A stretch of 64,000 nt of DNA from Paraburkholderia bannensis. Lineage in GTDB: Bacteria > Pseudomonadota > Gammaproteobacteria > Burkholderiales > Burkholderiaceae. Every line of letters begins with the position of its first letter. Positions within the stretch are counted from its first letter, which is position 1. A program made the position numbers and the translations under genes. The stretch covers positions 142,005-206,004 of the forward strand of contig NZ_JACHBW010000015.1 of assembly GCF_014200455.1 (NCBI RefSeq), written 5' to 3'. This document shows, one piece after another, positions 35,909-44,472 of the stretch. The notes beneath the pieces are model-generated. The model had not been told where the DNA came from. It saw only the letters and a list, made by a program, of their open reading frames with translations, and ran no database searches.

Positions 35909-36229
35909 ATGGCTCATTCTCATAGCGAAGCCCATGGCACCTTTGGCAGCTACGCTGCGGGCTTCATCCTCTCGGTGCTGCTGACCGCCGGCGCATTCGG
36001 CATCGTTTTGCACGGCGGCTTTGCGGCGGGCACCGGTCTCGCCATCCTCGCGGTGCTGGCCTTCGTGCAGGTGATCGTGCATCTGGTGTTTTTCCTGCAC
36101 CTGAACGCATCGCCGGGACAGGGCTGGAACGTGTTGTCGCTGGCCTATACGGTGCTCGCCGCCGCGTTCCTGATTTTTGGCACGATCTGGGTCATGCATA
36201 ACGTCAGCATGAATATGATGTCGCGTTAA
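35909..36229 (+). CDS. cyoD: Cytochrome o ubiquinol oxidase subunit IV
   Basis: A 106-residue protein with three transmembrane helices. The N terminus has a short His/Ser-rich stretch, then GSYAAGFILSVLLTAGAF and VQVIVHLVFFLHLNASPGQG, the CyoD signature. It is last in the operon. No cyoE (haem o synthase) follows, so that step must be encoded elsewhere. Confidence 0.94.
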   Translation: MAHSHSEAHGTFGSYAAGFILSVLLTAGAFGIVLHGGFAAGTGLAILAVLAFVQVIVHLVFFLHLNASPGQGWNVLSLAYTVLAAAFLIFGTIWVMHNVSMNMMSR

Positions 36230-36251
36230 GGCGTACGCTTTGCCGAAGCCT

Positions 36252-36295
36252 CCGGTCGCGCGAGATTCCCGTCTCGCGCGGCCGGTGCCGTTTAC
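36252..36295 (+). terminator. Terminator-like hairpin after cyoD
   Basis: CCGGTCGCGCGAGA and TCTCGCGCGGCCGG form a 14-bp stem with one G-T wobble around TTCCCG. Only a weak T-run (TGCCGTTTAC) follows, so it may be a Rho-assisted terminator. Confidence 0.6.
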
Positions 36296-36345
36296 GCTGC
36301 TCATTTCTCCAGCTGATTCAGCGCGCGACCTGCGGATACCCCTGC

Positions 36346-36375
36346 TTGACACTCGCGCGCCGCGACGCCTATCAT
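36346..36375 (+). promoter_or_regulatory. Sigma-70 promoter candidate for the thiolase gene
   Basis: TTGACA (36346-36351) and TATCAT (36370-36375) are separated by 18 bp. This is a strong vegetative promoter placed about 170 bases before the thiolase ATG and beyond the cyoD hairpin. Confidence 0.65.
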
Positions 36376-36544
36376 GGGCGCCAAATGTTCGATTATCGAC
36401 CATGAGTTCGTGGGTCGAACAAAACGCACGAGGACGTGCGCGTTCGATACCTCATTCTTCGCCCGCGCAGTCCGTCGATCCCAACCGGTTTTGCATGGGA
36501 TTGCGTCCGACGCCCACATCGCGCGCAATCGACAGGAGACTCTT

Positions 36545-37747
36545 ATGACGGAAGCATTCATCTGCGACGCAATTCGCACGCCGATCGGCCGCTACGCGGG
36601 CGCCCTTGCTCAGGTTCGCGCTGACGACCTTGGCGCGGTGCCGCTCAAGGCGCTGATGGAGCGCAACAAGGAAGTCGACTGGGCGGCGATCGACGATGTG
36701 ATCTACGGTTGCGCGAACCAGGCTGGCGAGGACAACCGCAACGTCGCGCGCATGTCGTCGCTGCTGGCGGGCCTGCCGCAGGCCGTGCCGGGTTCGACCG
36801 TCAACCGCCTGTGCGGTTCGGGCATGGATGCCGTGGGGATTGCCGCGCGCGCGCTCAAGTCGGGCGAAACGGGCCTGATGATCGCTGGCGGCGTGGAAAG
36901 CATGAGCCGCGCCCCGTTCGTGATGGGCAAGGCGAACACCGCCTTCGCGCGCGACGCCGCGATTTATGACACGACCATCGGCTGGCGCTTCGTCAACAAG
37001 CTGATGAAGCAGCAATATGGCGTCGATTCGATGCCGGAAACGGCTGAGAACGTCGCCGTCGATTACAACGTGAGCCGCGCCGATCAAGACGCGTTCGCGT
37101 TGCGCAGCCAGCAGAAGGCCGCGCGCGCCATCGCCGACGGCACGCTGGCGCAGGAAATCGTCTCGGTCAGCATCGCGCAGAAGAAGGGCGATCCGCTGGT
37201 CGTGTCGCGAGACGAGCACCCGCGTGAAACGTCGCTCGACGCGCTGGCGAAGCTCAAGGGCGTGGTCGGTCCGGACGGTTCGGTGACGGCGGGCAATGCC
37301 TCTGGCGTGAACGATGGCGCTTGCGCGCTGCTGCTCGCCAACGAAGAAAACGCCAAGCGCTTTGGCCTGACCCCGCGTGCGCGCGTGATCGGCATGGCCA
37401 CGGCTGGTGTTGCGCCGCGCGTCATGGGTATCGGCCCAGGTCCGGCGACGCAGAAACTGCTCGCGCGCCTGGGCATGACGATCGATCAGTTCGACGTGAT
37501 CGAGCTGAACGAAGCGTTCGCTTCGCAAGGTCTGGCCGTGCTGCGTATGCTGGGTGTGGCGGATGACGATCCTCGCGTCAATCCGAATGGCGGCGCGATT
37601 GCGCTGGGTCACCCGCTGGGTATGAGCGGCGCGCGCCTCGTGACGACGGCGATGTATCAGCTTCATCGCACCGGTGGCCGTTACGCGCTGTGCACGATGT
37701 GCATCGGCGTCGGCCAAGGCATTGCGATCGCGATCGAGCGCGTGTAA
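36545..37747 (+). CDS. pcaF: Thiolase, 3-oxoadipyl-CoA thiolase type
   Basis: A 400-residue thiolase. The acyl-accepting Cys90 is in STVNRLCGSGMDAVG, the catalytic His is in GGAIALGHPLGMSGAR, and the second Cys is in CTMCIGVGQG. The N-terminal EAFICDAIRTPIGRYAGALA followed by VRADDLGAVPLKAL is the pattern of PcaF/PaaJ enzymes, which split 3-oxoadipyl-CoA to succinyl-CoA and acetyl-CoA. A general acetyl-CoA acetyltransferase role cannot be excluded. The start at 36545 follows an AGGAG ribosome binding site; the open frame back to 36374 is not protein-like. Confidence 0.88.
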   Translation: MTEAFICDAIRTPIGRYAGALAQVRADDLGAVPLKALMERNKEVDWAAIDDVIYGCANQAGEDNRNVARMSSLLAGLPQAVPGSTVNRLCGSGMDAVGIAARALKSGETGLMIAGGVESMSRAPFVMGKANTAFARDAAIYDTTIGWRFVNKLMKQQYGVDSMPETAENVAVDYNVSRADQDAFALRSQQKAARAIADGTLAQEIVSVSIAQKKGDPLVVSRDEHPRETSLDALAKLKGVVGPDGSVTAGNASGVNDGACALLLANEENAKRFGLTPRARVIGMATAGVAPRVMGIGPGPATQKLLARLGMTIDQFDVIELNEAFASQGLAVLRMLGVADDDPRVNPNGGAIALGHPLGMSGARLVTTAMYQLHRTGGRYALCTMCIGVGQGIAIAIERV

Positions 37748-37769
37748 TCCGTCGCCGATTCAAGCAGAG

Positions 37770-37805
37770 AGCCGCGAGTCTGGAAGGACTCGCGGCTTTG
37801 TTGTT
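37770..37805 (+). terminator. Rho-independent terminator of the thiolase gene
   Basis: AGCCGCGAGTC and GACTCGCGGCT make a perfect 11-bp stem around TGGAAG, followed by TTGTTGTTT. Confidence 0.85.
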
Positions 37806-37816
37806 TCTGCGTCGCC

Positions 37817-37981
37817 CTAGTCGAAAAGAAGGCAGAACACGGTAATCAGACCCAGCAACGTAAGTGAGCCGATCAGGAGCACGCCGATCAGTATGCGCAG
37901 GCTGCATTCGCTTTCGACGGCGTGCGGTGTGTGCGCACTGAGGCGGGAGAGTTGCGCGTTTTCGCGCTTATCGGCTGGCAC
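37817..37981 (-). CDS. Small single-TM hypothetical protein
   Basis: A frame of 54 residues from the GTG at 37981 (or 60 from TTG 37999). It has a polar N-terminal half and one clear transmembrane helix near the C terminus (RILIGVLLIGSLTLLGLITV) followed by a short tail. It overlaps the end of the upstream small membrane-protein gene by about 14 bases, as expected for translational coupling. It could also be a chance frame. Confidence 0.4.
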   Translation of the reverse strand: MPADKRENAQLSRLSAHTPHAVESECSLRILIGVLLIGSLTLLGLITVFCLLFD

Positions 37982-38198
37982 AGGCCACCACGTACGCAAA
38001 CAGAAACGGCGCGAACAGCAGCGTTCCGCAGACGAGGCCCTTGATCTGGGCGATGCGCTCTTTACGTTGTGCGGAGCTCACGTGCGCTGCGGCTTGCTCA
38101 TCGGCGACGAATGTTTCTTCGGCCGGGGCAAATGAATACAGCGTTTCAACGCGGTTGAGCAGTTGCGAATGATCGATCAGCAGCGACAGCGGGCTCAT
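37968..38198 (-). CDS. Small membrane hypothetical protein, 76 aa
   Basis: It starts at the ATG at 38198, preceded by a purine-rich stretch (GAGAACCGCC). The N-terminal 45 residues are soluble and acidic, then a basic segment (AQRKERIAQIK) precedes one transmembrane helix near the C terminus (GLVCGTLLFAPFLFAYVV). No family is recognised. It is divergent from the exported repeat-domain gene at 38507. Confidence 0.5.
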   Translation of the reverse strand: MSPLSLLIDHSQLLNRVETLYSFAPAEETFVADEQAAAHVSSAQRKERIAQIKGLVCGTLLFAPFLFAYVVACASR

Positions 38199-38506
38199 GG
38201 CGGTTCTCCGAAACAGTTGATTGCAAGACAGGTATCAGGATAGGGAGACCCGCTGCCGCGCCATATCGAACGATTTCGAGATCCGGTGTGGCGTCCTGAC
38301 ACACCAGAAAAGCGCAACAATTCGCCCGACTATTTCGTTAGCCACCCACAAACGGAATCGAACAAAATTTAACTAAATCCCCAACGGACAGCGTGAGTTA
38401 ACATCCGCGCAACTAGCGTCCCGGTTTCCGGACGCCCGCGTAGAATCGCTCCACATCGGCAGGTTGGATTGCACTCATCAAAACCGCAAGTGAGAGGAGA
38501 ACGCAA
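38199..38506. other. 308-bp divergent intergenic region
   Basis: There is no gene. It has an AT-rich stretch (about 38310-38390) likely to carry promoters for the two flanking divergent genes. A GAGAGGAG ribosome binding site precedes the ATG at 38507. No recognisable operator was found. Confidence 0.4.
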
Positions 38507-39121
38507 ATGACGAAAGCGTCTGCATGGATAGCAGCTCTGATGATGGGATTCGACGTATCGCAGGCTGTGTTTGCGCAGGACACGCAAGCGGCTTCGGCGC
38601 CTCAACAGACGGCGCTGGCGACCCAGGCGCAATCGGTGCTCGCCAACGCGCAGCCGGTTCACATCAAGGCCCAAATCGTCGGCATCGATCGCGCTGCGCG
38701 CATCGTCACGCTGCGTGGCCCGCGCGGTAACGATCTCGATATCGGGCTGAGCAAGCAGGTCGATAATTTCGATGAACTGAATGTTGGCGATACCGTCGAT
38801 GTGCTTTACAAGAATGCGCTGCTCGTGACGGCGGAGAAGGTCACCGGCAAGGACAAAGGTATTCGCAAGCGCGTCGATACCAGCGTGTATCTGCCCGCTT
38901 CGTCGGGTTATGACGCTGCGCGCCAGATCGAAGTGCAGGCGAGCGTCACGCACGTCAATCTTAAGAAGCGCGAAGTCACGCTGCGCGGCGCATATCAGAC
39001 CGTGACGGTTGAGGCCACGCCGGATATTGACCTCAAGACGCTCAAGGTCGGCGACACGATTCACGCCGTTTTTGTTTCGGCCTACGCCACGCAGATCACG
39101 CCGGTCGGCGCGACGCAATAA
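38507..39121 (+). CDS. Exported protein with two tandem beta-rich repeats
   Basis: A 204-residue protein with a signal peptide ending AVFA at about residue 23, so it is predicted to be periplasmic. It contains an internal duplication: residues about 52-112 (IVTLRGP ... LNVGDTVDV) and about 142-199 (EVTLRGA ... LKVGDTIHA) align along their length, suggesting two copies of a small beta-barrel or OB-like unit. I do not recognise a named function. It ends near a terminator shared with the convergent gabD. Confidence 0.7.
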   Translation: MTKASAWIAALMMGFDVSQAVFAQDTQAASAPQQTALATQAQSVLANAQPVHIKAQIVGIDRAARIVTLRGPRGNDLDIGLSKQVDNFDELNVGDTVDVLYKNALLVTAEKVTGKDKGIRKRVDTSVYLPASSGYDAARQIEVQASVTHVNLKKREVTLRGAYQTVTVEATPDIDLKTLKVGDTIHAVFVSAYATQITPVGATQ

Positions 39122-39130
39122 ATCGCGCTC

Positions 39131-39177
39131 AAAAAAACAAAACCGGCGCGTAGCGAACAGATCGCCACGCGCCGGTT
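39131..39177 (-). terminator. Rho-independent terminator of gabTD
   Basis: AACCGGCGCG and CGCGCCGGTT form the outer stem, with an inner GCGA/TCGC pairing. On the minus strand the stem is followed by TTGTTTTTTT. It probably works for gabTD and may also stop the convergent transcript. Confidence 0.85.
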
Positions 39178-39235
39178 GATCGGAACTTCTGCAAGCACGG
39201 GCGCCTGTCACGGCGCCCGTTGTGCTTCTGACGGC

Positions 39236-40687
39236 TTACATGCCGGCCATGCACAGGTACTTGATGACGACGTAGTCGTCGATACCATAGTGCGAGCCTT
39301 CGCGGCCCAGGCCCGATTGCTTCACGCCGCCGAACGGTGCGACTTCGTTCGAGATCAGGCCGGTGTTGATGCCCACCATGCCGTATTCGAGCGCTTCCGC
39401 CACGCGCCAGACGCGGCCGATGTCGCGGCTGTAGAAGTAGGCGGCCAGACCGAATTCCGTGTCGTTCGCCATCCTGATCACTTCTTCGTCCGACGAGAAG
39501 CGGAACAGCGGCGCGAGCGGGCCGAAGGTTTCGTCGCGCGCAACCTTCATCGCGGGCGTGACGCCGGTGAGAATGGTCGGCTCGAAGAAGCCGTGGCCGA
39601 GCGCGTGACGCTTGCCGCCCGTCAGCACCTGCGCGCCCTTGCCGAGCGCGTCTTCGATGTGCGATTCCACCTTCAGCACGGCCGCTTCGTTGATGAGCGG
39701 GCCTTGCGTTACGCCCGCTTCGGTGCCCAGACCCACCTTGAGCTTTTCGACCGCGTCGCGCAGCTTGGCGGCGAAGGCGTCGTACACGGCGTCGTGCACG
39801 TAAAAGCGGTTCGTGCAGACGCAGGTCTGGCCGCTGTTGCGGTACTTCGAGGCGATCGCGCCCGCCACAGCGGCGTCCAGATCGGCGTCGTCGAACACGA
39901 TGAACGGCGCGTTGCCGCCCAGTTCGAGCGAGACCTTTTTGACGGTCGCGGCGCACTGGCTCATCAGCAGGCGGCCAACCGGCGTCGAGCCCGTGAACGA
40001 GAGCTTGCGCACGATCGGGTTGCCGGTGAGCTCGCCGCCGATCGCCTTGGGGTCGCCCGTGACAACGCTGAACACGCCTGCCGGCACGCCGGCGCGTTCG
40101 GCCAACACGGCCAGCGCGAGCGCCGAGAACGGCGTGGCTTCAGCGGGCTTGAGCACGATCGGGCAGCCCGCCGCGAGTGCGGGGCCGACCTTGCGCGTGA
40201 TCATCGCGGCGGGGAAGTTCCACGGCGTGATCGCGGCGCATACGCCAATCGCTTCCTTCGTCACGACGATGCGCTTGTCGTTGGCGGGCGTCGGGATCGT
40301 GTCGCCGTAGACGCGCTTGCCTTCTTCGGCGAACCATTCGAGGAACGAAGCGGCGTAGCCGATTTCGCCCTTGGCTTCGGCGATCGGCTTGCCTTGTTCG
40401 GTGGTGAGGATCAGCGCGAGGTCGTCGGCGTTTTCGATCATCAGATCGTGCCACTTGCGCAGGATGACGCTGCGCTCCTTCGCGGTTTTGGCGCGCCATG
40501 CGGGCCAGGCGGCGTTGGCGGCGGAGATCGCGCGGCGCGTTTCGGCCGCGCCCATGCGTGGCACCGTGCCGATCAGCGCGCCCGTGGCGGGATTGACCAC
40601 GTCGAGCGTGGCGCCATCTTCGGCGCCTTGCCATTCGCCGTTGATATAAGCGGCGTTCTTGAGCAGCGATGCGTCTTTCAGGTTCAT
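39236..40687 (-). CDS. gabD: NADP-dependent succinate-semialdehyde dehydrogenase
   Basis: A 483-residue aldehyde dehydrogenase, the length of E. coli GabD. The motif for the general-base Glu is VSLELGGNAPF and the nucleophilic Cys is in NSGQTCVCTNRFY; PWNFPAAMITRK binds the cofactor. It oxidises succinate semialdehyde from GABA to succinate. The start at 40687 (MNLKDASLLKNAAYINGEW) is preferred to the upstream frame opening at 40744. It follows gabT by about 120 bases on the same strand. Confidence 0.94.
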   Translation of the reverse strand: MNLKDASLLKNAAYINGEWQGAEDGATLDVVNPATGALIGTVPRMGAAETRRAISAANAAWPAWRAKTAKERSVILRKWHDLMIENADDLALILTTEQGKPIAEAKGEIGYAASFLEWFAEEGKRVYGDTIPTPANDKRIVVTKEAIGVCAAITPWNFPAAMITRKVGPALAAGCPIVLKPAEATPFSALALAVLAERAGVPAGVFSVVTGDPKAIGGELTGNPIVRKLSFTGSTPVGRLLMSQCAATVKKVSLELGGNAPFIVFDDADLDAAVAGAIASKYRNSGQTCVCTNRFYVHDAVYDAFAAKLRDAVEKLKVGLGTEAGVTQGPLINEAAVLKVESHIEDALGKGAQVLTGGKRHALGHGFFEPTILTGVTPAMKVARDETFGPLAPLFRFSSDEEVIRMANDTEFGLAAYFYSRDIGRVWRVAEALEYGMVGINTGLISNEVAPFGGVKQSGLGREGSHYGIDDYVVIKYLCMAGM

Positions 40688-40806
40688 CAGTGAACTCCGG
40701 ACAGTGCGTCTATTCAATTCGAAACGGTTAAGCGAAAACGGCACAGCGGCAAGCGCCGGTGTGCCGTTTGCAACTCAAGCTTAAGCAGCGATGAGCAAGG
40801 TGTGGC

Positions 40807-42093
40807 TTACGCCGGCACGCCCACGGCTTCCTTGATCGACTCTTCGAGGATCGCGAGGGCTTCGTCGAAGACGTTTTCCTGGATCGTCAGCGGGAACAGG
40901 AAGCGCACGACGTTCGAGTACACGCCGCACACCAGCAGCAGCAGGCCGCGGTTGAGCGCGGCGGTTTGCACGCGCTTGGTGAAGTCGGCGTCGGCTTCAT
41001 CGGTGCCCGGCTTGCAGAACTCGACAGCGTTCATTGCGCCCGGACCGCGCACGTCGGCGATCTGCGGCACTTCGGCCTTCATCGCGTTGAGTTTTGCCTT
41101 GATCTTGTCGCCCAGCTTCGTGGCGCGCTCGCACAGCTTTTCTTCCTCGATGATCTCGATGACCGCGTGTGCCGAAGCCACTGCCAGCGGGTTACCGGCG
41201 TACGTGCCGCCGAGGCCGCCAGGCGCGGCTGCGTCCATGACTTCCGCGCGGCCGACCACGCCCGACAGCGGCATGCCGCCGGCCAGGCTCTTGGCGATCG
41301 TCATCAGGTCCGGCGCGACGTCGTAGTGCTCCATCGCGAACAGCTTGCCGGTACGTGCGAAGCCGGTTTGCACTTCGTCGGCGATCAGCAGGATGCCGTG
41401 CGTGTCGCAGATCTTGCGCAGGCCGCGCACGAAGTCAGCCGGCGCCTGGTAGAAGCCGCCTTCGCCCTGAACCGGTTCGAAGATGATCGCGGCGACGCGC
41501 TTCGGATCGATATCGGCCTTGAACAGCATTTCGATGTGCTTGAGCGAGTCAGCCGTGCTGATGCCGTGGACCGAGTTGGGGTACGGAGCGTGGTAGACGT
41601 CGGCCGGGAACGGGCCGAAGTTCAGCTTGTACGGCGCGACCTTGCCGGTGAGCGCCATGCCCATCATCGTGCGGCCGTGGAAACCGCCTGCGAAGGCGAT
41701 CACGCCCGGACGGCCCGTCGACGCGCGGGCGATCTTGACGGCGTTTTCGACGGCTTCAGCGCCGGTCGTGAAGAACGCAGCCTTCTTCGCGAAGCTGCCC
41801 GGAGCGCGTTGCGCGACCTTTTCGGCCAGCGAGACGTAGGACTCGTAGGGGACGATCTGGTAAGCGGTGTGCGTGAACTGGTCGAGTTGCGCCTTGATGG
41901 CGGCGACGATCTTCGGATGACGGTGACCCGTGTTGCAGACGGCGATGCCGGCTGCGAAGTCGATGAAGCGGCGGCCTTCGACGTCCCACAGTTCCGCGTT
42001 TTCAGCGCGCTCGGCGTAGAAGTCGCACATCACGCCCACGCCACGCGGGGTAATGGCGTTCTTGCGGCTCTGCAGATCGGCGTTCTTGCTCAC
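40807..42093 (-). CDS. gabT: 4-aminobutyrate aminotransferase
   Basis: A 428-residue class III PLP aminotransferase transferring the GABA amino group to 2-oxoglutarate, giving succinate semialdehyde for GabD. GHRHPKIVAAIKAQL, IIFEPVQGEGGF, LLIADEVQTGFARTG and the PLP-lysine motif TIAKSLAGGMPLSG are present. An ATG at 42099 is also in frame, but the ribosome binding site AAGGAG abuts it directly; the GTG at 42093 lies 6 bases from that site and is favoured. It is divergent from gabR. Confidence 0.94.
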   Translation of the reverse strand: MSKNADLQSRKNAITPRGVGVMCDFYAERAENAELWDVEGRRFIDFAAGIAVCNTGHRHPKIVAAIKAQLDQFTHTAYQIVPYESYVSLAEKVAQRAPGSFAKKAAFFTTGAEAVENAVKIARASTGRPGVIAFAGGFHGRTMMGMALTGKVAPYKLNFGPFPADVYHAPYPNSVHGISTADSLKHIEMLFKADIDPKRVAAIIFEPVQGEGGFYQAPADFVRGLRKICDTHGILLIADEVQTGFARTGKLFAMEHYDVAPDLMTIAKSLAGGMPLSGVVGRAEVMDAAAPGGLGGTYAGNPLAVASAHAVIEIIEEEKLCERATKLGDKIKAKLNAMKAEVPQIADVRGPGAMNAVEFCKPGTDEADADFTKRVQTAALNRGLLLLVCGVYSNVVRFLFPLTIQENVFDEALAILEESIKEAVGVPA

Positions 42094-42200
42094 GTTCATC
42101 TCCTTCAATGCTTTCGGTTCTGAGGTTGGTGGGTGGACCCGGCAATGGCTTGATCGGACGATCGGTCGCCAGCAGCCCATGCCGCGACTATACTCAGGTT

Positions 42201-42247
42201 TGGCTCTAAAATTCAGAGCCATTCAGTGCAATCTTTAGGAGCCAATT
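42201..42247. promoter_or_regulatory. GabR operator candidates (TGGCTCT half-sites)
   Basis: TGGCTCT-AAAATTC-AGAGCCA (42201-42221) is a perfect 7-7-7 inverted repeat in the gabT-gabR divergent region. A third half-site, GAGCCAATT, follows at 42239-42247 next to the gabR start. MocR/GabR proteins bind clustered half-sites in such regions. Confidence 0.65.
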
Positions 42248-42249
42248 TC

Positions 42250-43914
42250 ATGCGAGCGAGTGTCCTGTCCGACTGGCTGGCCCAGCGCCTTGAGCGCGGT
42301 AGCGGTCAGCCGGTGTACCGGCAACTGCACCGTTTGCTGCAGCAGGCGATTCTCTCGCGTGAACTGCCGGCGGGCGCGAAAGTCCCGTCCTCCCGGCTTC
42401 TGGCGGCGGAGCTGGGGATCGCACGCAATACGGTGACGCAGGTGTACGAGCAATTGGTGCTCGAAGGCTATGTCACTTCGGCGACGGGGCGCGGCACGTT
42501 TGTAGCCGACACGTCGCCCGATGAGATCGTCGGCGCGGCGGAAATTGGCTCTATCGGATTAGTGAAAACCCCGACTAAAACAGGTTCCATTACGGGCCTA
42601 TCCCGGTCTGTTGCAACTAACAGCCAATCGATGGCCGCGCTTGCGGTATCACCACCGCCGTCAGGGGTAAGCGATGAGCCTTGGCTGCAACAAGCGGGGC
42701 AGCATCAGCCGTGGCAGGGCGCACAGCTTCACCGCCCGGCGGCTCGTGCGCTGTCCACACGGGGGGCGCGCCTGATTGCCGGCGCGGGCGTTTCCAAGCG
42801 ACAGGGCGGCGCGTTCATGCCGGGCGTGCCCGACGTCTCGCGCTTTCCGGCACGCATCTGGACGCGACTGCACAACAAATACTGGCGCACGCTGCGGCCC
42901 GACCTGCTGACTTACGCGCCGGGCGGCGGCCTTGCGCTGCTGCGCCACGTGCTGGCCGATTACCTGCGCACCTCGCGATCGGTGCGCTGCTCGCCCGAGC
43001 AGATCATCATCACAACCGGCATCCACCAGTCCGTCGATCTGGCCGTGCGTCTGCTATCAGATCCGGGCGACACCATCTGGACCGAGGACCCGTGCTATTG
43101 GGGCGTGCGCAGCGTGCTGCATGTATCGGGGCTGAAGCCGCGTCCGATTGCTGTCGACAGCGAGGGCATCAATCCGTCAGTGGCAGATTTTGCTGCGCCT
43201 CCACCAAAGCTGATTCTTGTGACGCCTTCACATCAGTATCCGCTTGGCATGGTGATGAGTCTGGCGCGTCGGCGCACGCTGCTCGAATACGCGCGGCAGC
43301 ATCAGTGCTGGATCATCGAGGACGATTACGACAGCGAGTTCCGCTATGGGAGCCGGCCGCTCGCGTCGTTGCAGGGGCTGGATACGGCGGGGCAGGTGAT
43401 TTACGTGGGCAGCTTTGGGAAGACCTTGTTTCCGGGCTTGCGCGTGGGATATCTGGTTGCGCCGGAATCGCTTGCCGAGAGCTTCGCTACTGCGAGCGCT
43501 GAGCTTTATCGTGAGGGCCAGCTATTGCAGCAGGCGGTGCTGGCGGAGTTCATCGCGGAAGGGCATTTCACATCGCATATTCGCAAGATGCGCGCGCTTT
43601 ATGGGCAACGGCGGCAGGCGGTGCTGGATGTTGCCGCGCGGCGTTATGGGGACGCGTTGCCTGCTATGGGAGGCGATGCTGGGTTGCACGTTGTGATGCA
43701 ATTGCCTGAGGGTAGCGATGATCGTGCGGTGGCTGAAGCTGCGCTTGCGCGCAATATCGTTGTGAGGCCGCTTTCGGGGTATTACTCGGAGCGCGAGCGC
43801 GCGGCTTCCGGGTTGTTGATTGGGTATGGTTGTGTGCCGGATGAGGAAATTGTGCCGGCTTTTGAATCGTTAAGTGAGGCTATTGATTTGATTTTGCCTT
43901 GGGCGTTTTCTTGA
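42250..43914 (+). CDS. gabR: MocR/GabR-type PLP-dependent transcriptional regulator
   Basis: A 554-residue fusion of a GntR-type winged helix (about 15-85, KVPSSRLLAAELGIARNTVT) and a fold-type I aminotransferase domain (about 190-550). The PLP Lys is K391 in GSFGKTLFPGLRVGY. The linker of roughly 100 residues is longer than usual. The divergent gabT-gabD pair indicates that it activates GABA catabolism in response to GABA and PLP. The last 70 codons are visibly less GC-rich than the rest, next to the mobile element. The start at 42250 is chosen over 42226, which gives no better N terminus. Confidence 0.9.
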   Translation: MRASVLSDWLAQRLERGSGQPVYRQLHRLLQQAILSRELPAGAKVPSSRLLAAELGIARNTVTQVYEQLVLEGYVTSATGRGTFVADTSPDEIVGAAEIGSIGLVKTPTKTGSITGLSRSVATNSQSMAALAVSPPPSGVSDEPWLQQAGQHQPWQGAQLHRPAARALSTRGARLIAGAGVSKRQGGAFMPGVPDVSRFPARIWTRLHNKYWRTLRPDLLTYAPGGGLALLRHVLADYLRTSRSVRCSPEQIIITTGIHQSVDLAVRLLSDPGDTIWTEDPCYWGVRSVLHVSGLKPRPIAVDSEGINPSVADFAAPPPKLILVTPSHQYPLGMVMSLARRRTLLEYARQHQCWIIEDDYDSEFRYGSRPLASLQGLDTAGQVIYVGSFGKTLFPGLRVGYLVAPESLAESFATASAELYREGQLLQQAVLAEFIAEGHFTSHIRKMRALYGQRRQAVLDVAARRYGDALPAMGGDAGLHVVMQLPEGSDDRAVAEAALARNIVVRPLSGYYSERERAASGLLIGYGCVPDEEIVPAFESLSEAIDLILPWAFS

Positions 43915-43927
43915 GGTCTTAGGTTGT

Positions 43928-44037
43928 TTTTTTGGCATTTCCTTGTGATCTAGTCGGTCTATTAGCGTTGCCCCTGTGCGGGGCGGCACCTACTTTTCTT
44001 TGCCGCGGCAAAGAAAAGTAGGCAAAAGAAAGCCGCT
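43928..44037 (+). repeat. Left inverted arm of the MITE-like element
   Basis: 110 bases running from TTTTTTGGCATTTCC to AAAGCCGCT. It is identical in reverse complement to 44344-44453. It contains the 34-bp self-complementary segment CCTACTTTTC...GAAAAGTAGG centred at 44006. Confidence 0.9.
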
Positions 44038-44343
44038 CAAACCGCTAAATTGACGCCGTCCACCTCTCGCCCATCTACGGAGTGGTGACTGGGCATCGCT
44101 CCCACCACGCGCCCAATATCGGAGTGACAAGGCAGTCATTCATCCCGTTGTTCGCTGCGCTCACAACGGTTGGGTCTGCGGCGGAAGGCGCAAACCGAAG
44201 GTTTGCTGCTATGCCCCACGGGGCGCTTGCGCCCCCGGATGTGCGGGCGTCACCACTCCGTTGTCAGGCGCGTGATGCGGGCGCTGCCCGGGCGCCACTC
44301 TGTTTTATAGGTTGTAGGTGTACCGCGAAGCACTGGCGGTGGT

Positions 44344-44453
44344 AGCGGCTTTCTTTTGCCTACTTTTCTTTGCCGCGGCAAAGAAAAGTAGGTGCCGCCC
44401 CGCACAGGGGCAACGCTAATAGACCGACTAGATCACAAGGAAATGCCAAAAAA
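44344..44453 (-). repeat. Right inverted arm of the MITE-like element
   Basis: The exact reverse complement of 43928-44037, from AGCGGCTTTC to GCCAAAAAA. The CCTACTTTTC...GAAAAGTAGG palindrome is present here as well. Confidence 0.9.
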
Positions 44454-44472
44454 CTACAAAAAACCAAAAAAC

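Larger units (their letters stand above)
43928..44453. mobile_element. 526-bp MITE-like element with perfect 110-bp inverted arms
   Basis: The arms at 43928-44037 and 44344-44453 are exact reverse complements. Each arm contains an inner palindrome, CTACTTTTCTTTGCCGCGGC and its mirror, centred on CCGCGG. The 306-bp core has no convincing frame. It lies directly after gabR and next to a broken EamA transporter relic. No transposase is encoded, so it would be non-autonomous. I could not identify a target-site duplication with confidence, because both outer ends are in T/A runs. Confidence 0.85.
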
